Below are positions 44,301-53,100 of a stretch of 64,000 bases of DNA, piece by piece. The DNA comes from Runella sp. MFBS21. Its GTDB lineage: Bacteria > Bacteroidota > Bacteroidia > Cytophagales > Spirosomataceae. The stretch is from contig NZ_JARNTW010000001.1 in assembly GCF_029433105.1 (NCBI RefSeq), forward strand, positions 992,001 to 1,056,000, written 5' to 3'. The notes under the pieces are model-generated. The model did not search any database and was not told the origin of the DNA. It was given only the letters and a program-made list of their open reading frames with translations. How positions within the stretch are numbered: position 1 is the stretch's first letter; every line of letters begins with the position of its first letter. The position numbers and the translations under genes were made by a program.

Positions 44301-44755
44301 ATAAAGACGACTACCGCAAAGGCACTGTTAACTACCCATTTTATAAACTTTCAGCTGGAGAGTATATACTTACTTTAAAAATAGAAGATACATACAATAA
44401 TTCAAGTACTCAGACGTTGAGATTTAGAGTAGGAAGCCAGATACGATTAATCAAAAACCTCATTGCATATCCGAATCCATTTGTCGAGCAAACTAAATTA
44501 CAAATTGAGCTAGTAGATGAAGGAGATGACATCGACATCAAAACTCAAATATTCGACTTGAATGGTCAGCTAATTCGGACTTCAAATCAAACTATCTATC
44601 ACTCTGATAAAATCATAGAAGCATTTAATTGGGATGGAACTAACAATGCCGGACAAGCAATACCTAAAGGAATGTATGTGTACAAAGTTAGTATCTATTC
44701 GCTTACAAGACAATATACGCAAAATCTAGGATGCAAGTTGGTACTTCTAAAGTAG
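41336..44755 (+). CDS. porU: Type IX secretion system sortase PorU
   Basis: 1139 residues from a GTG start; no ATG occurs in the first 70 codons, and another GTG at 41360 is possible. Signal peptide ends NQSFAQ. A gingipain-type C25 peptidase domain carries the catalytic dyad: His668 in NYTGHGGTSIWADE and Cys702 in ITATCEFGRF. Before it is a beta-rich propeptide-like region (FKIGVTQTGVYKIDAAYLKQ). The C-terminus is a type IX CTD-like domain (LIAYPNPFVEQTKLQIEL, WDGTNNAGQAIPKGMYVYKV). PorU sits on the outer surface, cuts CTD signals and joins cargo to A-LPS. Followed by porV. Confidence 0.93.
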   Translation: MQFGQQLRVKNRFVLYERLFQVIWELCGTKTPIYLVLLWGLGNQSFAQNSVLSSGQWFKIGVTQTGVYKIDAAYLKQMGVDPSQINPKHLRLFGNGGGMLPQSNQIPRAADLIENAVYVKGEADSRFDEADALWFFGQSPHEIKYNAVENRLEHQLNLYNDTTFYFLQIGNEAGRRIVSQSAGKSGALITTFDDYVFKESELYNRTQSGREWWGEYFGSQTRQEFKADLPGLLPDSPFKFTAATVAAAQVVTKFGFAINGQAIGEQTMGTVTTYRYDSKGQRTQRTYEGKLSGAANTVSMVLTFDKAGQASAEGYLDFLGIQLQRNLRLYSQPTIFQSLAALAQDSVKYVISQATAQMQLWDITIPQRPLQQSYQLNGTEATFGKEGKTIKRFVVFTEEQLQKPLSFRAIANQNIRAMKAPNMLIVTPMVWQKQAQKLADFRSQNDGLEVAVVPISQVYNEFGSGQADPTAIRDFVRYMYQKDPQKLKYLLLLGDASYDYKNNLKALSPQEMSLFVPTYESRESSQPVLSFGSDDYYGFLEDNEGEWGEDYSGNHTLDVGVGRLPIKSVEEAEAVVNKLMRYNTKRSRGNWRQKIVFVADDGDSNLHQQDADNLSKVVAKLSPTYDLRKLYVDAYPQIGTTSQHAPEVGKAIDRYIKEGAFIVNYTGHGGTSIWADEQIVTLQNLLSWRNLDNMPLIITATCEFGRFDNPAEVSGAEIAVLSRTGGAIAMLTTARPVYASTNYLLNNAFYEAAFQKSSGEVPRLGDLMKHTKNNSFSGVFNRNFTLLGDPSLRLNYPDYSIEITAKDTLRAGGKSQIVGEVKNGDTLVADFNGLARVTVFGPENKIETLGNEGSKMVYGEYNTRLFEGWVSVKAGKFSTDFIVPKNVEEKLAKGRVQVYAVREDSLVDASGGSNQIWVGGKAATVVDNTPPQLSMYLNDGTFVDGNEVEDSPVLIAEIADENGINLSTDMVLTLNDTLSMVVNQYFVADKDDYRKGTVNYPFYKLSAGEYILTLKIEDTYNNSSTQTLRFRVGSQIRLIKNLIAYPNPFVEQTKLQIELVDEGDDIDIKTQIFDLNGQLIRTSNQTIYHSDKIIEAFNWDGTNNAGQAIPKGMYVYKVSIYSLTRQYTQNLGCKLVLLK

Positions 44756-44775
44756 ATTTTGAAAATACAAATTAA

Positions 44776-44783
44776 TATCTTTG
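44776..44783 (+). promoter_or_regulatory. Possible porV promoter -7 box
   Basis: TATCTTTG fits the Bacteroidota -7 consensus TAnnTTTG, 83 bases before the porV start. An upstream TTTG (44758-44761) is a little too close for the ideal -33 spacing. Suggests that porV can be made apart from porU. Confidence 0.35.
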
Positions 44784-44865
44784 CAGTTTATAAAACAGAA
44801 ATGCTATTTTTGACTCGCCCATGTCTTCAAGTTTTAATGGGTAATGTTGGCAAACCAATTTCCTT

Positions 44866-46035
44866 ATGATAAGAAAAATTTCTCCCGTCGCTACATTGTT
44901 GGTGGGTTTTTGTTCTTCTTTCGTTGTTTCGGCTCAAATTACTTCTGCTGGACAAGATAGTACGCTACGTGCTGTGATACCTTCAGTACCTTTTGCTGCT
45001 TTTACACCAGATGCACGAAGTGCCGCTATGGGTGATGCAGGTGTAGCACTTAGTCCCGATGCCAACTCTGTATATTGGGGATCAGCCAAATTGGCTCAAT
45101 CTACCAAGGATTATGGTGTAGCTGTGTCGTATACTCCTTGGTTAAGAAACATAACCGACGACATGTATTTTGCAAACGTATCAGGGTTCAAAAAAATTGG
45201 CAAAGACCAAGCGATTGGAATAAGCTTAATGTATTTTGACCACGGCAAATTTGAAGCAAGAAACAACTTCGGAACTTCCTTGGGAGACTATTATTCCAAT
45301 GAATTTTATGGTACTTTAGCCTATTCTCGTAAATTATCGGATAAGTTTTCGATGGGAATTAATTTAAAGTACTTAAACTCAAACCTTGCTGGAAACATTG
45401 CAGTGGGAGGCGTTTCGCTCAAGCCTGGACAAACTGTAGCGGGTGATATTAGTGCGTTCTATCAAACTGAAGAAATCGACGAAGGAACCGGCAAAGGTTG
45501 GAATTATTCGTTTGGTTTGATGCTTCAGAATATCGGAGGAAAAATTAATTATGGTGGAACCGAAAGCGGTTTTATTCCCACCACTTTCAAATTGGGAGGA
45601 GCTGCAACGCGCTTTATTGATACGCACAATAAACTAACTTTTGCTTTAGATCTCAATAAACTTATGATTCCTACTCCTGGTGGAACCAAAGGTAACAATC
45701 AAGGCACTATCGCAGCTATGTTTAGTTCTTTTGGGGATGCTCCTGGTGGATTTTCGGAGGAGTTGCGTGAGTTTATGATTTCGGCAGGGGCTGAGTATTG
45801 GTACAATGAAGTATTTGCAGTACGCTTAGGGTATTTCAACGAAGCTCGTAGCAAAGGCGATCGTAAATATTTTACAGTGGGTTTTGGCGCTCGTGTTCAG
45901 AATCGTTATGGAATAGACTTTGCTTATTTGATGCCTCAGAAACAAGGAAGCCCTTTGGCCAATACATTCCGTATTTCTTTGGTGATAGATATGTTTAAGA
46001 AAGCGGCCGATTTGGCAATCGATTCTGAAGAGTAA
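44866..46035 (+). CDS. porV: Type IX secretion outer membrane protein PorV (LptO)
   Basis: 389 residues with signal peptide (VATLLVGFCSSFVVSAQ). FadL-like beta-barrel of the type IX system: FAAFTPDARSAAMGDAGVAL, then SPDANSVYWGSAKLAQS, DYGVAVSYTPWLRNITDDM, IGISLMYFDHGKFE and the terminal strand NTFRISLVIDMFKKA. PorV carries CTD cargo from the SprA/Sov translocon to PorU; the two genes are neighbours here, as in many Bacteroidota. A strong terminator follows. Confidence 0.94.
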   Translation: MIRKISPVATLLVGFCSSFVVSAQITSAGQDSTLRAVIPSVPFAAFTPDARSAAMGDAGVALSPDANSVYWGSAKLAQSTKDYGVAVSYTPWLRNITDDMYFANVSGFKKIGKDQAIGISLMYFDHGKFEARNNFGTSLGDYYSNEFYGTLAYSRKLSDKFSMGINLKYLNSNLAGNIAVGGVSLKPGQTVAGDISAFYQTEEIDEGTGKGWNYSFGLMLQNIGGKINYGGTESGFIPTTFKLGGAATRFIDTHNKLTFALDLNKLMIPTPGGTKGNNQGTIAAMFSSFGDAPGGFSEELREFMISAGAEYWYNEVFAVRLGYFNEARSKGDRKYFTVGFGARVQNRYGIDFAYLMPQKQGSPLANTFRISLVIDMFKKAADLAIDSEE

Positions 46036-46053
46036 GCGATAAATAATTACAGA

Positions 46054-46102
46054 AAAAAAGCAAGCGCGTCGAATTATCAAAATTCGACGCGCTTGCTTTT
46101 TT
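46054..46102. terminator. Strong bidirectional terminator after porV
   Basis: GCAAGCGCGTCGAATT and its exact complement, extended by A-runs and T-runs to about 22 bp, with loop ATCAA. It separates porV from the convergent lipoprotein gene. Confidence 0.9.
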
Positions 46103-46119
46103 GTTTATACTTTGATTCT

Positions 46120-46641
46120 TTATTGAAGTAGATGCACCGAAATCGTATCACTTTCTATTACATTGCTGACATTGAGTGCCCGATCTCGTACTCTAATTTG
46201 GAACTTTACGGTAGTAGGGCGCGAATTATTAGAATGAGGGAAATAATGTGAGTAATCTAATCGACCTTCGATAGGGCCTTTTTTGCCGTCAGGTTTTAAA
46301 ATTGGAAAAAACAGCTTATTGTTGCCTGGAAGGGGAAACTCTACAAATTGGTTTCCCGTTGTTCTTCTTAGCGTTTTTAATTCATAATTTCCCCACTCTC
46401 CATAGCGTGGATCGTCGCGATTAGCCGGACTTTCACCCAAATCGCCGTCGCCATCTTTAAATTCAATAGTAATAATGACCGAATCCTGTTTTGCTTTTGA
46501 AAAAGGTTCAATAACTTCAAATTTGTCCATACTATTGAATGCAATTTCAGGGACGGGACTGTAATCTGGTGGAGTAAAACATCCGGTGGTAGCCGATGCC
46601 AACAAAGTTATGGTTAGTAAAAAACGAACGAAGCCCTTCAT
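46120..46641 (-). CDS. Predicted lipoprotein of unknown function
   Basis: 173 residues from ATG 46641 (upstream ATG 46671 also open). The signal ends at a lipobox-like ASATTGC, so the cysteine near residue 20 is probably lipidated. The mature protein has VIITIEFKDGDGDLGESPAN, then a strand-rich C-terminus (RPTTVKFQIRVRDRALNVSN), giving an immunoglobulin-like impression. The DGDGDLG pattern is common in Bacteroidota lipoproteins of unknown role. No partner gene is evident. Confidence 0.75.
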   Translation of the reverse strand: MKGFVRFLLTITLLASATTGCFTPPDYSPVPEIAFNSMDKFEVIEPFSKAKQDSVIITIEFKDGDGDLGESPANRDDPRYGEWGNYELKTLRRTTGNQFVEFPLPGNNKLFFPILKPDGKKGPIEGRLDYSHYFPHSNNSRPTTVKFQIRVRDRALNVSNVIESDTISVHLLQ

Positions 46642-46747
46642 GTTTATTTTTAATTTTGTTCTAAAGTACAAAAAGTGATTATAGTTTAAACTTGTATGCG
46701 GTGGATTTTTTCAACGCTTAACAACAACTACCTAAAGTTTGTTTTAT

Positions 46748-47779
46748 ATGTTTACTCGTCAGGATTTGCAAGATGCCATTCTCCACATTACACACCCTAC
46801 TTTTGAGGAGGTGGCTTTGATGGTTTTTAAGTGGCAAGCTATACAAAATCCACTTTACAGCCAATATTTGAGCTATTTGGGAGTTTCCAGTACTCAAGTG
46901 ACGACTTTGTCGGATATCCCTTTTTTGCCTATTAGCTTTTTTAAGAATCACACTGTTTTGAGTGCTGCGCCAAAAATACAAACTACTTTTGAGAGTAGTG
47001 GTACTACCGGAAGCCAGACGAGCCGTCATCATGTGAGTGACTTGGGATGGTATGACCAAATCAGTACCCGTATTTTTGAAACTACGTATGGGGAGTTGAC
47101 AAACTACCATTTGTTAGCGTTGCTACCTTCTTACCTTGAACGAAATAATTCGTCTTTGGTGTATATGGTTCAACAATTTATTGCGCAAACTCGCTCTCCA
47201 TTTTCAGGTTTTTTTTTGCATAATACAGATGAGCTACTAAAAGTGCTTCAACAAATAGTAAGGCAAGCTGATGGCCGAAAAATAATACTGTGGGGCGTCA
47301 CGTTTGCTTTGTTGGATTTGGCCGAATCGGGGAGGTACAAGGCATCAGAAGACTTGCGGGATTTTTCAGGGCTAATAGTCATGGAAACGGGCGGTATGAA
47401 AGGACGTCGCCGTGAAATGCTTCGAGAAGAAGTGCATCAGATACTGACAGAGGCTTTCAATGTGAAAGTAATTCACTCCGAATACGGGATGACAGAGCTG
47501 TTGTCGCAATCGTATTCAGAAGGGGAAGGGATATTTGAAATGTCGGCTACGATGCGGATTCTCTTGAGGGATATCAACGACCCTCGCACTGTATATGCTC
47601 CTCCTGACACCAAACTTCGCTATGGTGGTATCAATGTAATAGACCTGGCCAATATTGATTCTTGCGCTTTTATCGAAACCCAAGATTTAGGCCGTTTTAT
47701 AGGTCAAACAGGGACACAGTTTGAGGTCATCGGACGTTTTGATAATTCCGATATAAGAGGTTGTAATCTACTGCTTTAA
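46748..47779 (+). CDS. LuxE/PaaK-like acyl-protein synthetase domain protein
   Basis: 343 residues from ATG 46748 (a TTG nine bases earlier is in frame). Matches the LuxE acyl-protein synthetase fold: FLPISFFKNHTV, TFESSGTTGSQTSRH (adenylate-forming phosphate loop), YMVQQFIAQT, KIILWGVTFALLDLAE, VMETGGMKGRRREM, VIHSEYGMTELLSQSYSEG and the C-terminal IDLANIDSCAFIETQDLGR. LuxE activates fatty acids as acyl-AMP; here no luxCDABE neighbours exist. Genomic relatives in Bacteroidota sit as single genes. Convergent with the rubredoxin gene, two bases apart. Confidence 0.87.
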   Translation: MFTRQDLQDAILHITHPTFEEVALMVFKWQAIQNPLYSQYLSYLGVSSTQVTTLSDIPFLPISFFKNHTVLSAAPKIQTTFESSGTTGSQTSRHHVSDLGWYDQISTRIFETTYGELTNYHLLALLPSYLERNNSSLVYMVQQFIAQTRSPFSGFFLHNTDELLKVLQQIVRQADGRKIILWGVTFALLDLAESGRYKASEDLRDFSGLIVMETGGMKGRRREMLREEVHQILTEAFNVKVIHSEYGMTELLSQSYSEGEGIFEMSATMRILLRDINDPRTVYAPPDTKLRYGGINVIDLANIDSCAFIETQDLGRFIGQTGTQFEVIGRFDNSDIRGCNLLL

Positions 47780-47781
47780 CT

Positions 47782-49161
47782 TTAAGAAATAGCTTCCAAC
47801 ATTACTTCTACAAAATCTCCAGCGGGAGCATTACAAGTCGGACATACATAAGAGGCTGGTAAAGGGGCGGGTATATCAGCTATGGTAAGGCAATGTTTGC
47901 ATTGCATAACTTTTTCCATAATGATAGGCTGCAACCCAGGGGTTTTACGGGTAAGGGTGGTTTTTTTGTCGGTCGAAAGTTGTTCATAATACTTTTGAGT
48001 AAGACGTCTTAAAACCTCTGGGAGATTTTTGCGAGCTACATCACCGGCAAAAGTTTCCCATTCGCTATTGCCGATATAAAAATCAGGCGAGTGAATCACT
48101 CTAAAACGCTCATAATCGTCGGACAGGGGTTCTATAACAATAGTAGAAGTGGTATCGGGGCTTCGCTCTCCTATGCTAAAACTTAGACTAGAGGTACGTA
48201 TCCGAGTGCGCTCAAAAGCATCTACAAGTTCGGTTTTGAGGCGCAAAGCTGCGGCGTCAGCATCAGGTAGCTGCCAGTTGAGCTCAAGAAAGGAATAATG
48301 AGTGTGTACGCCCCAAAGCCCCAAGAGTTTTTCCCATTGATAAATGGTCTCTTTTGGAATGTCTCTAATAACAAAAGTTTTGAAGGGGGTCGTATAAATA
48401 CGGCCAATTTTGGTGTCTTTGCAAAGTTGAGACAATGCCTCTATGAAGGGCGCTTCAAATTCATTGGTACGTTGATAAAGCCCAATCCAATAATGTCCAT
48501 CATAGCGATAAATACCTTCGTGGCGGGGATAAGGCTTAGGTGTAAGTCTCACTTCTTGCTCAATACGACGAGTACGGCCCGAAAATTTGGAACAAACTTG
48601 CTGGAAAAATTCCTCAAAATTTACGAGAGGAGTAGAATTGTAGAGAACAGACTCAATGGTTTTGACCCATTGGGCGATTTGTTCGCCATCAAGCAACTCA
48701 GGCCATACGCGCATTTTTCCTAACGCAGGGATTTTTATCACTAAATACCAAAAGGAAGGGGTGGCAGAGGCAATAAAATTGAGCTCGCCCGTAAGCGGTC
48801 GGATCAACTCTTGGGTGGGGTCAATAAGATTGATTTTGAGGCGAGGTTCAAAATCAAAAGAATCAATAATATCTAAATAATCTCCCGAACGTAGCCATGA
48901 TAATTTAGGAAAAATATTCTGAGCTACTACCGACGATACGATGTTGGGATGTGCTGAGTTGGCTTCTTCCACCTTAAACCCATATTCAGCGAGTTGGTGA
49001 CGTAAAATAGGTAGCTGCCCATCTGAAGAAGGTATCAATAAATCTTGTCGGAAACCTACTTCTATTTTGCCTAGTGCATATTGTCTCGTCAAAGAGGCTA
49101 GCCTTTGAAGTTCGTCGGGGGTAATTACCCCGCCTGGGGTCAAGATGCGAAGAAAAGTCAT
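47782..49161 (-). CDS. NiR/SiR-like protein with C-terminal rubredoxin domain
   Basis: 459 residues from ATG 49161. Residues 1-400 show two halves with the ferredoxin-like fold of siroheme nitrite/sulfite reductases (TPGGVITPDELQRLASLTRQ, EVGFRQDLLIP; then HEGIYRYDGHYWIGLYQRTN). The four cysteines that hold the 4Fe-4S-siroheme centre are missing: the only Cys before residue 400 are isolated (QQVCSK, LSQLCKD). Residues 418-453 are a rubredoxin: CKHC and YVCPTCNAPAGDF. Last gene of the nitrate operon. It may transfer electrons or act as a non-catalytic partner; function is inferred. Confidence 0.8.
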   Translation of the reverse strand: MTFLRILTPGGVITPDELQRLASLTRQYALGKIEVGFRQDLLIPSSDGQLPILRHQLAEYGFKVEEANSAHPNIVSSVVAQNIFPKLSWLRSGDYLDIIDSFDFEPRLKINLIDPTQELIRPLTGELNFIASATPSFWYLVIKIPALGKMRVWPELLDGEQIAQWVKTIESVLYNSTPLVNFEEFFQQVCSKFSGRTRRIEQEVRLTPKPYPRHEGIYRYDGHYWIGLYQRTNEFEAPFIEALSQLCKDTKIGRIYTTPFKTFVIRDIPKETIYQWEKLLGLWGVHTHYSFLELNWQLPDADAAALRLKTELVDAFERTRIRTSSLSFSIGERSPDTTSTIVIEPLSDDYERFRVIHSPDFYIGNSEWETFAGDVARKNLPEVLRRLTQKYYEQLSTDKKTTLTRKTPGLQPIIMEKVMQCKHCLTIADIPAPLPASYVCPTCNAPAGDFVEVMLEAIS

Positions 49162-49219
49162 GTTATTTTTAAAGGGAAGGGTGAGGTGGGAGTTGAACAA
49201 CTTCGATTACTAAATTTAC

Positions 49220-50086
49220 TTACATTTTTTCTATTTCTGTTAAGAATTCTTTCACAGATTTTTCAGCCTCTGATTTTAGGTCAATATTAGATTCAAATAA
49301 TACCAAACGAAGCTCTTGATACATGGCAATAGCCTGCCACAGAGCTTGGGTTAGTTCTTGGGCCGTCATACCACCTATGGTTTTTCTAAGTTGAGTTAAG
49401 TCTTGCGCCGATAGTTTGGTTTCTACTTTCCGTACACCGCGTGGTTGATTACCGTTTTTGATATGAAGCAGAGGGCCGAGTACTACCATTCGTAGAAAAC
49501 CTAAAAAATCGAAGGCTTCAAAGAATTCTCCCCGGCCTATTTTTAGTGAAGCATAATGTATCCATACCCAAAATCTGTCCTCAATCCACTGGTAATCAGG
49601 GTATGGCCAAGTGGCTTGGGTTGTTTGAATAATCTGACTGAGGATATGATCGCGTTCCCAGACGATAAGGGGATTTTCGATGCGTTGATAAAATTCGTTG
49701 GGCGTTAAAAACTTGATATCCACATGCAAGAGAGGATTGGCATAGAGACAAATGAGGAGCCGAGGTTCGCCTACGTGCTCGCCAGTGAAAGCTGACAATA
49801 CCGTACCAAGTTGATGAGCGATGTTTTTCATTTGATTGACATCGCTTGAGTAGGGATGTTGAGATACCAATACCAAATCTAAATCTGAAAAAGAGTCGGT
49901 TTCTTTGGTGATGTGAGAACCAGCTACGGCGAGGCCAACCATATCAGGAAGGGGGCTTAAAACCTCGATAGCATGTGCAATAAAATCATCGAAAATAGAG
50001 TGTTGCATAGCTTGTTCGTTTTGGGCAATTATCTCAAAACTTTTTTGCGGATTTGAAAGTTCGGACAAGGCACACTTTATTTTCAA
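49220..50086 (-). CDS. Nucleotidyltransferase-domain protein in the nitrate operon
   Basis: 288 residues. A nucleotidyltransferase core near residues 45-75: GLAVAGSHITKETDSFSDLD followed by LVLV, i.e. the GS...DxD pattern that binds metal and NTP. The rest is helical (FFEAFDFLGFLRMVVLGPLL). It resembles aminoglycoside-adenylyltransferase-like or MNT proteins more than GlnD or GlnE. Its position between the nitrate reductase and the rubredoxin gene, on the same strand with short gaps, suggests a role in nitrate assimilation, perhaps regulation by nucleotidylation. Unproven. Confidence 0.75.
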   Translation of the reverse strand: MKIKCALSELSNPQKSFEIIAQNEQAMQHSIFDDFIAHAIEVLSPLPDMVGLAVAGSHITKETDSFSDLDLVLVSQHPYSSDVNQMKNIAHQLGTVLSAFTGEHVGEPRLLICLYANPLLHVDIKFLTPNEFYQRIENPLIVWERDHILSQIIQTTQATWPYPDYQWIEDRFWVWIHYASLKIGRGEFFEAFDFLGFLRMVVLGPLLHIKNGNQPRGVRKVETKLSAQDLTQLRKTIGGMTAQELTQALWQAIAMYQELRLVLFESNIDLKSEAEKSVKEFLTEIEKM

Positions 50087-50144
50087 GTATTGGGCAGTGG
50101 GCTACTCACCGCTGGGCAAGTAGTGCATTGTGGCGTTTGTAAAC

Positions 50145-53100
50145 TTAACGAATAAGTTGGTTTTCGACTGGCCAGGTTTTAGCATTTTCTAATATCATTT
50201 TGATTTCGGGTTTACAGCTACCACAGCCTGTACCTGCTCCGGTTTGTTGGCATAGGGAGGGCAAATCGCTACAACCGGCTCTAATAGCATCTTGTAAATT
50301 CCCCTCTCCGATGTTGTTGCAGGAGCATATTACTTTTCCTTTGACTGGTGTCGTGCTTTGACCACTTCGAAGTAGTTTAAGACGTTTTTCGGATAATTCG
50401 GTTTTTTGTTGAATCAAAGATTTGAATTCCACAAACTCGGACTTATCTCCTACGAGTATAGCCCCTACTAGGCGGTCGTTATAAATAATACACTTTTTAT
50501 AATACCTTTTTGTTCTATCCATAAAAATCACTTCTTCATAGTTGGTACTTGCTCCATTGACTGGAATCTCGGTGATTCCTAAAGAACATAAATCTAACCC
50601 GTCTATTTTCAAAATGTTCATAGAGATAGTGGGTCGGTAGTAGCTTTGGATATCGCCACTGAGATAGGCACAGAGAGCTTCGGCTTGTTGCTCTGCGGCG
50701 GCAGTAATGCCAAATTGCTGCCCTTCAAATTCGGCTACTTCACCCACCGCAAAAATAAAAGGGTCAGAAGTTTGGAGATAGGCATTGACGACGATACCCC
50801 GCTGAACTTCCAAACCCACTTGACGAGCTATTTCTAGGTTTGGAGTCGTGCCCATGGTAAATATTACGGCATCGCAAGTGAGGATTTGACCAGAAGTAAG
50901 GCGAAGTCCAGTTGCTTTTTTTTGGGTTTCGATGATATACTTTACTTCGTCATTATAATAAATATCAATACCACGGTCTCGAAGTTCCTCGTGCAAAAGA
51001 GTACTTGCTGTAGAATCTAATTGGCGATTCATAAGGCGAGAAGCGCGATGAATTACCGTGACACGTTGAGAGCGCTGTCGTAAAGAAGCTGCTAATTCTA
51101 AGCCTAACAACCCTCCTCCCACAATCACCACGTTTTTGGTAGAGGGCTTGCTATATTTTTCTTCAATGGCTAAGTATTGCATTAGTTTATCAGCGTCTTG
51201 GCGAGTTCTCATCGTAAATACCCCCTCTAGTTTTGTATCTAAATCACGAGGAGTAGACGCGCGACTTCCCGTAGCAATGATGAGGCGGTCGTAATGATGC
51301 ATTTGGCCCCTTGAATCATAAACTACCTTGTGAGTTCGGTCAATCTTCCCAATACTTATGCCTTCGTGCAAGTGAATCAAGGCGCGTTCATCATCTTGCA
51401 TTTTGAGAAGTTTTTCCCATTTCATAGCCCCACTGACATAATCGGGGAGCATTACGCGGTTGTAGAAGGCGAAGGTCTCTTTGCTAAACACGTGGATTTC
51501 GTCGGTAAGATTCCATTGTCGATGAGTAGTGACAAACTTATAGGCGGCTGCCCCTGCCCCTATCACAATGATACGTTCTTTAGGCTTTCTGAATTTTTTT
51601 ACTTCAACGGCAGCATATTTAAAGTCTGGCTCCTTGGAGAAAGGATCTAATAAATCGCTGGTTAGGTTGTTGGCACGAGCCGCACTCTGATGAAGAATCT
51701 TGCCCCAGTGCATGGGCAGGAAAACTACGCCTGGCCGAATATCGTCCGTGATTTTGGCCGGGACTTGCACTTTGCCGCGTGTATTTTCAATGATTACTAT
51801 TTGACCTTCTTTGATGCCTCTTTCTACGGCGTCTTGAGGGTTTATTTCGAGTACAGCTTTAGGGATATGCTGGGTAAGCTTGTTGACTTTACCCGTTTTG
51901 GTCATGGTGTGCCATTGGTCGCGTAGGCGCCCAGTGGTAAGAATCAAAGGGAAGTCGTCACTCAACGCTTCGGATTGATTTTCATCAGGTACGGTTTTGA
52001 TTTGGGCTTTGCGAGAAGGAGTAAAAAACTGATGGTCCGCAAAAAGCCGAGCAGTTCCACTAGAATCACGACTAGGAACTGGCCATTGAAGCGTGCCTTG
52101 TGTACGTAGGCGCTCGTGCGACACCCCGCTGATGTCGATGTGCGTACCTTGGGTAAGGCGAACGTGCTCGTCGTAGATTTCTGCTACATTTTGGTAGTTA
52201 AAAGCGTCACCAAATCCCATTTTATGGGCAAATTTGACAATAATTTCACTGTCGGGGAGTGCTTCTCCTACAGGCTCGCTAAATTGGGATAAGTAAGAAA
52301 TACGACGTTCGGAATTGGTCATAGTGCCAGTTTTTTCGCCCCAAGCTGCCGCAGGGAGTACTAGGTCGGCATAGGCTAGGGTATCCGAACGATTAGAGAT
52401 ATCTTGGACAATCACAAATTTGGCCGCTTTCAAAGCTTCTTCTACCAAATGCACATTGGGTAAACTTACGAGCGGATTAGTACACATAATCCAAATAGCT
52501 TTCATTCGCCCGTCTTTGAGTGCTTCAAACATTTCGGTAGCTGTAAATCCGGGCTTAGGATTGAGTGACGGAACACCCCAAAAATCAGCCACTTCTTGTC
52601 GGTGGGTAGGGTCGGCCAAATTGCGATGTGCTGGTAGAAGATTGGATAGCCCACCTACTTCTCTTCCACCCATTGCGTTGGGTTGGCCTGTCAAGGAGAA
52701 CGGCCCCGACCCTGCCTTACCGATATGCCCCGTAATCAAATGGAGATTGAGCAAAGCTAGATTTTTGTTGACCCCAATGACACTCTGATTGAACCCCATA
52801 GCCCACATAGAAATAAATCCTTTGGATTTGCCAATGTACTCTACCGCTTGGTGAATATCATGCAGGCTGATGCCGCAGATTTTGGCCGCCTCTCGCATGT
52901 CGCGTTGGGCTACTTGAACTCGGTAAGAATCAAAACCTTCGGTGTGATTTCTGATGAATTGTTCATCAATGTATCCCCTCGAAATCAGTCCCTTGGCGAG
53001 AGCGTTGAGCAATACCACATCCGTGCCAGGTTTGATTTGAAGGTGAAGGTCGGCCATACGGGCAGTATCAGTACGGCGGGGGTCTATCACCACAAATTTA

